This document shows positions 7,027-13,813 of a DNA stretch of 64,000 nucleotides, one piece after another. The translations under genes and the position numbers were made by a program. Within the stretch, counting starts at the first letter, position 1. Each line of letters opens with the position of its first letter. The notes beneath the pieces were generated by a model. It searched no databases and was not told where the DNA came from. It saw only the letters and a program-made list of their open reading frames with translations. Source of the stretch: Streptomyces sp. ADI96-02 (lineage in GTDB: Bacteria; Actinomycetota; Actinomycetes; Streptomycetales; Streptomycetaceae); the NCBI RefSeq assembly GCF_003846185.1, contig NZ_ML123034.1:5441418-5505417 (forward strand), in the 5' to 3' direction.

Positions 7027-7878
7027 GTGAGCACCGACTATCAGCAAGCCAGGGTGGCCCTGGGCGCGCGACTGCGCGAACTTCGGTTCACCTGCCCTGG
7101 TGGTCGGCTCACCGGTCAGCAGCTCGCCCAGCGTCTCGGCTGGCGGGGCTCCAAAGTCAGCAAGCTGGAGAACGGCAAGCAGACGGCCACCCCCGAGGAC
7201 TTGAAGGCGTGGGCCGACGCGACCGAGCAGCCGGGCGTGTACGCCGAGCTGGCCGCCCGGCTGGCGGGGTTCGAGTCCCACATCAGGTCGTGGCGTCGCG
7301 CGCTGGCGAACGGCTTCAAGCCGCTGCACGAGGGGTTGAGTGCGGAGATCGACCGCACCTCACAGATGTGGATCTGGGAAGAGTCGGTGATCCCGGGTCT
7401 GTTGCAGACCCCCGAGTACGCCCGCCACGTCGTCCAGCGATATTCCGAGCTGCTGGGCGGAGCCAACGACATTGAGGCCGCCGTGCGCTCCCGGGCGCAG
7501 CGGCAAGAGTGGCTGTACCGGCCTCGCCGCAAGCTGCACGTGTTGATGTGGGAGGCCGCGTTGCGGTCGCTGATCTGCCCGCCCTCCGTGCTGGTCGCCC
7601 AGCTCGACCGCCTCACCGGAATGATCGGCATGGACACGGTGGAGCTGGGTGTCATCCCGTTCACGGCGTCCGTGAAGATCGTGCCCGCCAACGGGTTCTG
7701 GGTCCTTGATGACCGCCTGGTGGTCGCGGAGGACTGGCACGCCGAGATGTGGTTGGACGATGCCGACAACGTCGCCTTGTACTCGAAGGTCTGGCGCACC
7801 CTCCGTGAGTCGGCCGTGTACGGGGCCGACGCCCACAACGTCATCAACGCAACCAGGCGTGCGCTGAACCCGCGTTGA
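7027..7878 (+). CDS. XRE-family regulator with DUF5753 domain (WhiJ-like)
   Basis: A 283-residue protein. An N-terminal XRE helix-turn-helix (about residues 10-65: LTGQQLAQRLGWRGSKVSKLENGKQ) is followed by a DUF5753 domain (about 90-275: EESVIPGLLQTPEYARHV, later LHVLMWEAALR and VIPFTA). This architecture is that of Streptomyces WhiJ and its many paralogues, which act with small partner genes on developmental timing. The DUF6879 gene upstream is the likely partner; no DUF397 gene is present here. The GTG start lies 10 bases after the DUF6879 stop, so the two form an operon. The gene is inside the block that splits pnkp, evidence of accessory origin. Confidence 0.85.
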   Translation: MSTDYQQARVALGARLRELRFTCPGGRLTGQQLAQRLGWRGSKVSKLENGKQTATPEDLKAWADATEQPGVYAELAARLAGFESHIRSWRRALANGFKPLHEGLSAEIDRTSQMWIWEESVIPGLLQTPEYARHVVQRYSELLGGANDIEAAVRSRAQRQEWLYRPRRKLHVLMWEAALRSLICPPSVLVAQLDRLTGMIGMDTVELGVIPFTASVKIVPANGFWVLDDRLVVAEDWHAEMWLDDADNVALYSKVWRTLRESAVYGADAHNVINATRRALNPR

Positions 7879-7890
7879 TGACGTTGTGGG
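7832..7890. terminator. 19-bp perfect inverted repeat across the XRE gene stop codon
   Basis: Arms 7832-7850 and 7872-7890 are perfect reverse complements of 19 bp around a 21-base loop. The left arm is coding sequence and the right arm contains the TGA stop (7876-7878). The next gene converges from the other side 12 bases on. A bidirectional terminator is the simplest reading. Confidence 0.7.
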
Positions 7891-7901
7891 TGCACGGCGA
7901 G

Positions 7902-8075
7902 TCAGAGCACCCCCACCGAACTCATCACGAGCAGGCACAGGGTCAGCGAGCCCCCGAATGCACCTCCGCCGAAGAGAACGGCTGGGGCCTTAGGAGCGGC
8001 GGGCGTGTGCCTGAGCAGGCCCGCCACGATGCCGACGATGATTGAGACCAAGGGGCAGATCACAACGATCAGCAC
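7902..8075 (-). CDS. Small membrane protein, two hydrophobic segments
   Basis: From a GTG at 8075 the frame gives 57 residues with two hydrophobic stretches (LIVVICPLVSIIVGIVAGLL and AVLFGGGAFGGSLTLCLLVM) and almost no loop charge. The frame is open further upstream to 8189 but that part is hydrophilic and overlaps a hairpin, so the short form is preferred; no good ribosome site is seen. Glycine-rich twin-span proteins of this type are common unnamed genes beside Streptomyces XRE cassettes. Function unknown. Confidence 0.5.
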   Translation of the reverse strand: MLIVVICPLVSIIVGIVAGLLRHTPAAPKAPAVLFGGGAFGGSLTLCLLVMSSVGVL

Positions 8076-8139
8076 CTTGACACGAGAGAGATGTTCAAGG
8101 GTCCGAGTGCCTTCCCGGTGATCGGACCGTTCGCATAAA

Positions 8140-8185
8140 GCCTCAGTCCGACCACCACGTGACAAACGTGTGGTCTGACCGAGGC
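8140..8185. terminator. Long imperfect hairpin at the right side of the cassette
   Basis: Arms 8140-8160 and 8166-8185 (GCCTC...ACGT against ACGT...GAGGC) pair with a few mismatches around GACAA. It lies upstream of the small membrane gene and before the second pnkp fragment. It could be a terminator or mark the edge of the inserted segment. Confidence 0.45.
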
Positions 8186-8365
8186 CCACCGACGTTAGGG
8201 CTCAACCATGCAGTGCCTGGCCAAGGCTGCCTGGTCGTACCTCTTTCTTGAACCGAACCGCACAGCTCGCTCGGCAATCTCTCACCCGTCGAGTTCGAAC
8301 AACAGCACCAAACAGAACGTAGACTCACACTCGCGGCATGAATCCCTGGTGTCCACACTCCGGGG

Positions 8366-8593
8366 GACACCTCAGCCCCGGCCGCCTCCTCCGGTGAGAA
8401 CGGCTTCCTGGAGCACCCGGCCGAGGCGTTCGCGCAGTTCCGTGCGGACGGCGTCGGACGCGTCGTGTGCGAGGAGAAGCACATGGGCTCGCGGGCCGTG
8501 GCGCTGGTCTGCAAGGACGCCGCCGCCGCGACCGCGCGGTTCGGCGCGGCGGGCCCCACCGGCGCGCTCCACACCCGTACGGGCCGCCCCTGA
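8366..8593 (+). pseudogene. pnkp: pnkp fragment 2: start of ligase domain with motif I lysine
   Basis: The frame through GFLEHPAEAFAQFRADGVGR and VVCEEKHMGSRAVALVCKD is the beginning of the Pnkp ligase (adenylyltransferase) domain. KHMGSR is nucleotidyltransferase motif I, its lysine being the residue that becomes adenylated. The frame ends LHTRTGRP then TGA at 8591-8593, far short of the remaining ligase motifs. There is no start codon context. It is separated from fragment 1 by about 3.4 kb and the intervening phosphatase sequence is lost. Confidence 0.85.
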
Positions 8594-8598
8594 CGGAC

Positions 8599-8864
8599 GC
8601 GGCCGGCTCGTCCAGCCCGGCGTCAAGGTGCGGGGGCGGGAGTACCTGCGGATCGTCTACGGACCCGAGTACACCCGCCCGGAGAACCTGGCGCGTCTGC
8701 GCTCCCGGGTCCTCGGCCACAAGCGCTCGCTGGCGCTGCGGGAGTACGCGCTCGGTCTGGAGGCGCTGGACCGCCTGGCGGGCGGCGAGCCGCTGTGGCG
8801 GGTCCACGAGGCGGTATTCGCCGTCCTGGCCCTGGAGTCGGAGCCGGTGGACCCGCGTCTGTGA
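8599..8864 (+). pseudogene. pnkp: pnkp fragment 3: C-terminus of ligase domain
   Basis: In a third register the frame reads GRLVQPGVKVRGREYLRI, VYGPEYTRPENLARLRSR, and RSLALREYALGLEALDRL to the natural-looking end EPVDPRL. This is the C-terminal ligase module of bacterial Pnkp (KVRGREYLRIIYGPEY is a family hallmark). The roughly 150-200 residues normally between fragment 2 and this piece are missing, so an internal deletion accompanied the frame change. The stop TGA (8862-8864) lies in the first unit of a 23-bp tandem repeat. Confidence 0.85.
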
Positions 8865-8914
8865 GCACGGTGGACCCGCGTCTGTGAACACGGTGGACCC
8901 GCGTTTCTGTGCAC
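8846..8914 (+). repeat. Three tandem 23-bp repeats at the pnkp 3' end
   Basis: Units 8846-8868, 8869-8891 and 8892-8914 each begin GGTGGACCCGCGT; the second differs from the first by one base, the third by a few. The first unit encodes the last Pnkp residues and its stop codon, so the extra copies probably arose by duplication of the gene end. Confidence 0.95.
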
Positions 8915-9010
8915 GGGAAGGGGCGGGGCGGCCGGCCGGTCCGCCGCCTCCGCCCGAACCCGTGGGCGATTCGCGGGGTGAACCGTGCTCCGCCCGGTGA
9001 GGATGGAGGT

Positions 9011-10261
9011 ATGGGATTCCATGTCGACTCCGAAGTCGGGCGGCTGCGCCGCGTCATACTGCACCGCCCCGATCTGGAGCTGAAGCGGCTCACTCCGCGC
9101 AACAAGGACGCGCTCCTCTTCGACGACGTGCTGTGGGTGCGCCGCGCCCGCGAGGAGCACGACGGGTTCGCGGACGTCCTGCGCGACCGGGGCGTCGAGG
9201 TGCACCTCTTCGGGGACCTGCTCCAGGAGTCCCTCGACATCCCGGTGGCACGCCGCCTCGTGCTCGACCGGGTCTTCGACGAGAAGGAGTACGGGCCGCT
9301 CGCCACCGAGCACCTGCGGGCCGCCTTCGAGCAGTTGCCCTCGGCCGAGCTGGCCCAGGCGCTGGTCGGCGGGATGACCAAGCGGGAGTTCCTGGAGCGG
9401 CACGGCGAGCCGACCTCCGTCCGCTTCCACGTGATGGACCTGGACGACTTCCTGCTCGGCCCGCTGCCCAACCACCTGTTCACCCGGGACACTTCGGCGT
9501 GGATCTACGACGGCGTCTCCATCAACGCCATGCGCTGGCCGGCCAGGCGGCGCGAGACCGTCCACTTCGAGGCGATCTACCGCCACCATCCGCTCTTCAC
9601 CGGCGCGGAGGCGGGCGCCTTCCACCACTGGTCGCAGGGACAGGACGACTACCCCTCCACCATCGAGGGCGGTGACGTGCTGGTCATCGGGCAGGGCGCG
9701 GTGCTGATCGGGATGAGCGAGCGCACCACGCCGCAGGCGGTCGAGATGCTGGCCCGGGGGCTCTTCGACGCGGGTTCCGCGCGGACCATCGTGGCGCTCG
9801 ACATGCCCAAGCGCCGGGCCTTCATGCACCTGGACACGGTGATGACGATGGTCGACGGCGACACGTTCACCCAGTACGCCGGGCTCGGCATGCTCCGCTC
9901 GTACACCATCGAGCCGGGCAGCGGCCCCCGCGAGCTCAAGGTCACCGACCATCCCCCCGAGCACATGCACCGGGCCATCGCCGCCGCCCTCGGTCTGGAC
10001 GGGATCCGGGTGCTCACCGCGACGCAGGACGTGCACGCGGCGGAGCGCGAGCAGTGGGACGACGGCTGCAACGTGCTCGCCGTCGAGCCGGGCGTCGTCG
10101 TCGCCTACGAGCGCAACGCGACCACCAACACCCATCTGCGCAAGCAGGGCATCGAGGTCATCGAGATCCGGGGCAGCGAACTGGGCCGGGGGCGGGGCGG
10201 GCCGCGCTGCATGAGCTGCCCCATCCAGCGCGATCCCGTCCAGGGGTTCCGCAGAGGATAG
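9011..10261 (+). CDS. arcA: Arginine deiminase
   Basis: A 416-residue enzyme that hydrolyses L-arginine to citrulline and ammonia, first step of the arginine deiminase pathway. Family signatures: MGFHVDSEVGRLRRVILHRP at the start, FTRDTSAWI, the EGGDVLVIG guanidine-binding loop, HLDTVMTMVD with the catalytic His and Asp, and the nucleophilic Cys in GPRCMSCPIQRDP near the C-terminus. The ATG at 9011 follows GGATGGAGGT directly. It is followed by an ornithine carbamoyltransferase gene (80-base gap with a palindrome) and then a permease; no carbamate kinase gene is in the window. Length and all catalytic blocks are normal. Confidence 0.95.
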   Translation: MGFHVDSEVGRLRRVILHRPDLELKRLTPRNKDALLFDDVLWVRRAREEHDGFADVLRDRGVEVHLFGDLLQESLDIPVARRLVLDRVFDEKEYGPLATEHLRAAFEQLPSAELAQALVGGMTKREFLERHGEPTSVRFHVMDLDDFLLGPLPNHLFTRDTSAWIYDGVSINAMRWPARRRETVHFEAIYRHHPLFTGAEAGAFHHWSQGQDDYPSTIEGGDVLVIGQGAVLIGMSERTTPQAVEMLARGLFDAGSARTIVALDMPKRRAFMHLDTVMTMVDGDTFTQYAGLGMLRSYTIEPGSGPRELKVTDHPPEHMHRAIAAALGLDGIRVLTATQDVHAAEREQWDDGCNVLAVEPGVVVAYERNATTNTHLRKQGIEVIEIRGSELGRGRGGPRCMSCPIQRDPVQGFRRG

Positions 10262-10264
10262 GAG

Positions 10265-10282
10265 TCCGTATAGAGATACGGA
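10265..10282. promoter_or_regulatory. Candidate operator before argF
   Basis: TCCGTATAGAGATACGGA is a perfect 7-bp inverted repeat with a 4-base spacer, in the A/T-richer 80-base gap between arcA and the carbamoyltransferase gene, 60 bases before its start. Possible arginine-responsive or other operator; it could also be a weak attenuator hairpin. Confidence 0.35.
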
Positions 10283-10341
10283 GGATCGTATAGACTTCCA
10301 CGATAGTCTCGCGATCCACGTCCCACCCAGGAGCAGTCACC

Positions 10342-11346
10342 ATGGCCATAGACCTCACCGGCCGCCACTTCCTCAAGGAACTGGACTTCACGTCCGAGGA
10401 GTTTCTCGGCCTGGTCGCGCTGGCTGCCGAGCTCAAGGCGGCGAAGAAGGCGGGGCGCGAGGTCCGGCGGCTGACCGGGAAGAACATCGCGCTGATCTTC
10501 GAGAAGACCTCGACGCGTACGCGCTGCGCGTTCGAGGTCGCCGCCGCCGACCAGGGCGCCTCCACCACCTACCTCGATCCCTCCGGCTCCCAGATGGGCC
10601 ACAAGGAGTCGGTGAAGGACACCGCCCGGGTGCTCGGCCGGATGTTCGACGCGATCGAGTACCGGGGCGACAGCCAGCAGGCCGTGGAGGAGTTGGCAGC
10701 TCACGGCGGCGTTCCCGTCTACAACGGGCTCACCGACGACTGGCACCCCACCCAGATGCTCGCCGACGTGCTCACCATGACCGAACACGGCGGCAGGCCC
10801 GTCACGGAGACGGCCTTCGCCTACCTCGGCGACGCCCGCTTCAACATGGGCAACTCCTACCTGATCACCGGCGCCCTGCTCGGCATGGACGTCCGGATCG
10901 TCGCCCCCGAGGCGTACTGGCCGCAGCCCGCGGTCGTGGCACGGGCGCGGGAGCTCGCCGGGACGAGCGGCGCGTCGATCACGCTCACCGACGACGTGGC
11001 CGAGGGGGTGCGGGGCGCCGACTTCATCGCCACCGACGTCTGGGTCTCGATGGGCGAGCCCAAGGAGGTGTGGGCCGAGCGCATCGCCGCGCTCGGGCCG
11101 TACGCCGTGACCATGGACGTGCTGCGCGCCACCGGCAACCCGGACGTGAAGTTCCTGCACTGCCTGCCGGCCTTCCACGACCTCGGCACCCGCGTCGCCC
11201 AGGACCTCCACGCCGTCCACGGGCTGAGCGAGCTGGAGGTCAGCGACGAGGTGTTCGAGTCGGAGCACTCCGTCGTCTTCGACGAGGCCGAGAACCGGAT
11301 GCACACGATCAAGGCCGTCCTGGTCGCCACGCTCACCGGACCGTAG
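10342..11346 (+). CDS. argF: Ornithine carbamoyltransferase
   Basis: A 334-residue enzyme interconverting ornithine plus carbamoyl phosphate with citrulline. Signatures: FEKTSTRTRCAFEVAA (carbamoyl-phosphate loop STRTR), HPTQMLADVLTM, the ornithine region SWVSMGE-like VWVSMGEP, and the catalytic HCLPAF. The ATG follows CAGGAG by 8 bases. Beside arcA it probably works in the catabolic direction, splitting citrulline to carbamoyl phosphate and ornithine (then an arcB function); the family alone cannot tell anabolic from catabolic forms. A GC-rich hairpin follows the stop. Confidence 0.93.
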   Translation: MAIDLTGRHFLKELDFTSEEFLGLVALAAELKAAKKAGREVRRLTGKNIALIFEKTSTRTRCAFEVAAADQGASTTYLDPSGSQMGHKESVKDTARVLGRMFDAIEYRGDSQQAVEELAAHGGVPVYNGLTDDWHPTQMLADVLTMTEHGGRPVTETAFAYLGDARFNMGNSYLITGALLGMDVRIVAPEAYWPQPAVVARARELAGTSGASITLTDDVAEGVRGADFIATDVWVSMGEPKEVWAERIAALGPYAVTMDVLRATGNPDVKFLHCLPAFHDLGTRVAQDLHAVHGLSELEVSDEVFESEHSVVFDEAENRMHTIKAVLVATLTGP

Positions 11347-11347
11347 G

Positions 11348-11390
11348 CCGCCGCCCCGCCCTCCGCGGCCTAACCGCGCGGGCGGCGGTT
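11348..11390 (+). terminator. Terminator after argF
   Basis: CCGCCGCCC (11348-11356) and GGGCGGCGG (11380-11388) form a perfect 9-bp stem directly after the argF stop and are followed by TT. Confidence 0.55.
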
Positions 11391-11391
11391 C

Positions 11392-11421
11392 GCATGCGCA
11401 TGCACCCGATTGGGTTAATAT
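11392..11421 (+). promoter_or_regulatory. Palindrome and AT-rich box before the permease gene
   Basis: GCATGCGCATGC (11392-11403) is a perfect 12-bp palindrome, followed by TTAATAT (11415-11421), the most A/T-rich spot of the gap and a plausible -10 box. The permease start is at 11596, so a long leader would result. Promoter assignment is inference. Confidence 0.35.
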
Positions 11422-11595
11422 GCGCGGGCGTGGCTAGCATGTCGGCTCTTGGTGGGGTTCGGGCTCACAGGCTCGGACCTCTTTCCCGCGCGCCCCCACC
11501 GCCGCGCACCCGCACCCCACACGTCGTCACGCCCGCCGCCCCACTTCCCCGCCGCCCCACTGCACCACTGCGCCACCAGAGATGAGAACGCCCCC

Positions 11596-13101
11596 ATGAG
11601 CCCCGGTCTCCCCAGCCCCTGGACCACCACGCCTCCCGGCACCGCCACGTCTCCCGGAGCCGCCCCGTCCGGTCTGCGCCGCAAGAGCCCCGAGCAGCTC
11701 ATCGCCGAGTCCGGCGGCGACTCGCGGGGCCACGGGCTCAAGCGCACCATGGGCCTCTTCCAACTGGTCTGCTTCGGCGTCGGCGCCATCGTGGGGACCG
11801 GCATCTTCGTCGGACTGTCCGACAGCGTCGCCGAGGCGGGTCCCTCGGTCGTCCTCTCCTTCGTGCTCGCGGCGGTCACCTGCATCTTCACCGCGCTCTC
11901 CTTCGCGGAGCTGGGCGGCGCGATACCCGTCTCGGGCAGTTCGTACTCCTTCGCGTACGCCGCGCTCGGCGAGCGCACCGCCTTCCTCGTCGGCTGGTGC
12001 CTGCTGCTGGAGTACGGAGTCTCGGTCTCGGCCGTGGCGGTGGGCTGGAGCCAGTACGTCAACGAGCTGCTGCACAGCCTGATCGGCGTCCAGTTGCCGG
12101 GCGCCCTGTCCGCCGGACCCGGCGACGGGGGAGTGGTCAACCTGCCGGCGATCGCCGTGATCGCCATGGCCGCCGTCCTGCTGGTGCGCGGCGTGCGGGA
12201 GAGCGCGACCGCGACGGCGGCCATGGCCGTCCTCAAGATCGGCATCCTGCTGGTGTTCTGCGCCGTCGCGTTCACCGCGTTCCAGGACGGCAACCTCATG
12301 CCGTTCGCGAGCCACGGGCTGGGCGGGATCACCGCCGGCGCTTCGCTGGCCTTCTTCTCCTACATCGGCTTCGACGCCATCACCACGGCGGGCGAGGAGG
12401 TCAAGAACCCCCGGCGTGACATCCCGATCGCCATCCTGATCTGCATCGGCCTCGTCACGCTGCTCTACTGCGCGGTGGCGCTCTCGGCCATCGGCGCGCT
12501 CGGCGCCGACGCCGTGTCCGACCGGCCCGCGGCCCTCTCGCTGGTCGTCAACCAGGTCACCGGCTCCGCCGTCGGCGGCGGCGTCATCGCCTTCGGCGCG
12601 GTCGTGGCCATCGCCTCGGTGGTCCTGGCCGTGATGTACGGGCAGACCCGCATCCTCATGTCGATGTCGCGCGACGGGCTGATCCCGCGCGTCTTCGAGC
12701 GCGTCTCGCCGCGCACCGGCACCCCCGTCGCCAACACCTGGATCGTGGCCTGCGTCTTCGCCGTCCCGGCCGCGTTCGCCACGCTCGACGCCGTCGTCAA
12801 CCTGACGACCATCGGCACGCTCGCCACCATGGTCGCGGTCAACGTCTCGGTGATCGTGCTGCGCCGCCGGCACCCCGGGCTGAAGCGCGGCTTCCGGGTG
12901 CCGCTGCACCCGGTGACGCCCCTGCTCGGCGTCGCGTTCTGCCTCTACCTGATGTACGGGACCGGCTGGACGACCTGGCTCCAGTTCGCGGTCTTCCTCG
13001 CCGCGGGCTCGCTGCTCTACACCTGCTACGGGCGCTCGCGCTCCCGGCTGGTCAGCTCTCCGGAGACGCACCGCCCTGTGCCGGTATCGCCGGGAGTGTG
13101 A
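11596..13101 (+). CDS. APC-family amino acid permease
   Basis: A 501-residue integral membrane protein with about 12 hydrophobic spans. After a proline-rich cytoplasmic N-terminus, GLFQLVCFGVGAIVGTGIFVG is the APC signature in span 1 (GxGxIVGTGIF), and FFSYIGFDAITTAGEEVKNP is the hallmark of cationic amino acid transporters (CAT/YfnA subfamily). With arcA and argF directly upstream, arginine or arginine/ornithine transport is the likely role. The ATG at 11596 is chosen because the upstream in-frame sequence is low-complexity; its ribosome site is weak. The 3' end overlaps the convergent ATPase gene by 50 bases. Confidence 0.85.
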   Translation: MSPGLPSPWTTTPPGTATSPGAAPSGLRRKSPEQLIAESGGDSRGHGLKRTMGLFQLVCFGVGAIVGTGIFVGLSDSVAEAGPSVVLSFVLAAVTCIFTALSFAELGGAIPVSGSSYSFAYAALGERTAFLVGWCLLLEYGVSVSAVAVGWSQYVNELLHSLIGVQLPGALSAGPGDGGVVNLPAIAVIAMAAVLLVRGVRESATATAAMAVLKIGILLVFCAVAFTAFQDGNLMPFASHGLGGITAGASLAFFSYIGFDAITTAGEEVKNPRRDIPIAILICIGLVTLLYCAVALSAIGALGADAVSDRPAALSLVVNQVTGSAVGGGVIAFGAVVAIASVVLAVMYGQTRILMSMSRDGLIPRVFERVSPRTGTPVANTWIVACVFAVPAAFATLDAVVNLTTIGTLATMVAVNVSVIVLRRRHPGLKRGFRVPLHPVTPLLGVAFCLYLMYGTGWTTWLQFAVFLAAGSLLYTCYGRSRSRLVSSPETHRPVPVSPGV

Positions 13102-13570
13102 ACCAGACGGCCTTGCCGTGCTCCGTGGTGCGGTGACCGCAGGCGGAGCTGAGCGTGCGGATCAGCAGCAGGCCGCGGCCGTGCTCCTGCCACGGGTCGA
13201 CGTCGAACTCGCGGCCGGGCCGGGGCCGGGAGAGGTCGCCCGGCGGGGCCGGGTCGCGGTCGTGCACCTCGACCTGGCAACCGGTCGGCAGCAGCTCCAC
13301 GACCAGCTCGATCGGCTCACCGCCCAGCGTGTGCTCCACCGCGTTGGCCACCAGCTCGGCCGTGAGCAGCTCGGCCGTGTCGCTGTCCGCCGGGGCGTCG
13401 ATGTCCGAGAGCGCCGTGCGCACGAGAGCGCGGGCGATCGGCACGGCCGCCGTCGAATGCGGCAGGGCGATCCGCCAGGATGCGGGAACGGGGACATCGG
13501 ACGGCACGGCGGGTTTCCGTTTCGGGAGCGGTCTTTCCGGTCGCGGGACTTCTCGGCTCATCGGACTCAT
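13052..13570 (-). CDS. RsbW-like ATP-binding regulatory protein
   Basis: A 172-residue single HATPase_c_2 domain protein, related to anti-sigma factor kinases such as RsbW/SpoIIAB. The N-box is ELLTAELVANAVEHT and the second ATP-lid glycine motif is HGRGLLLIRTLS. A short hydrophilic N-terminus precedes it. Streptomyces encode dozens of these; partners are unknown unless adjacent, and none is here. The start ATG gives MSPMSREVP; the second Met is an equally possible start. Its end overlaps the permease gene tail to tail. Confidence 0.8.
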   Translation of the reverse strand: MSPMSREVPRPERPLPKRKPAVPSDVPVPASWRIALPHSTAAVPIARALVRTALSDIDAPADSDTAELLTAELVANAVEHTLGGEPIELVVELLPTGCQVEVHDRDPAPPGDLSRPRPGREFDVDPWQEHGRGLLLIRTLSSACGHRTTEHGKAVWFTLPAIPAQGGASPES

Positions 13571-13720
13571 CGACTCCGGACTTCTCGACTCGTCGGCATC
13601 CCGAATCGAGACTTCCCGGGGTCAACCTTACGAAGCGCGCGGGCGCTGCCATAGAGGCGGTCGACCGGTGCAAACGGGACTTTCGCCACAACAGTCTCAT
13701 GGCCGCTGTATTGCGCGCTC

Positions 13721-13734
13721 GTGACGGTAGTCAC
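13721..13734. promoter_or_regulatory. Candidate PaaX operator, left promoter of the aminobenzoate locus
   Basis: GTGACGGTAGTCAC (inverted repeat GTGAC/GTCAC, spacer GGTA) lies 80 bases before the enoyl-CoA hydratase start. Thirteen of its bases recur at 19510-19522 between the acyl-CoA dehydrogenase and ligase genes. In both places GTGACG is followed 16 bases later by GATAAC or GATAAG, so the element would overlap a -35 box. PaaX encoded in the same locus is the obvious candidate to bind it. Confidence 0.55.
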
Positions 13735-13798
13735 GTATGAGTGATAACTTCGGAGGCGAAACGCGACCAGCGCACGGCCGGCAACCCGCCCGATTGCT

Positions 13799-13813
13799 GA
13801 AGGGGACCCCTTC
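13799..13813 (+). promoter_or_regulatory. Palindromic ribosome site of the enoyl-CoA hydratase gene
   Basis: GAAGGGGACCCCTTC is a perfect 7-bp inverted repeat centred on one base, ending right at the ATG. It contains the only Shine-Dalgarno-like run (AAGGGG), so pairing with its own other arm or binding of a protein could control initiation. Confidence 0.35.

Noticed and set aside
4946..8365. Integrative element or prophage.
   Set aside because: No integrase, excisionase, transposase, tRNA target or terminal repeats were found; it is described only as an inserted cassette.
8846..8914. Possible CRISPR-like repeats.
   Set aside because: The units are directly tandem with no spacers and derive from the pnkp gene end.
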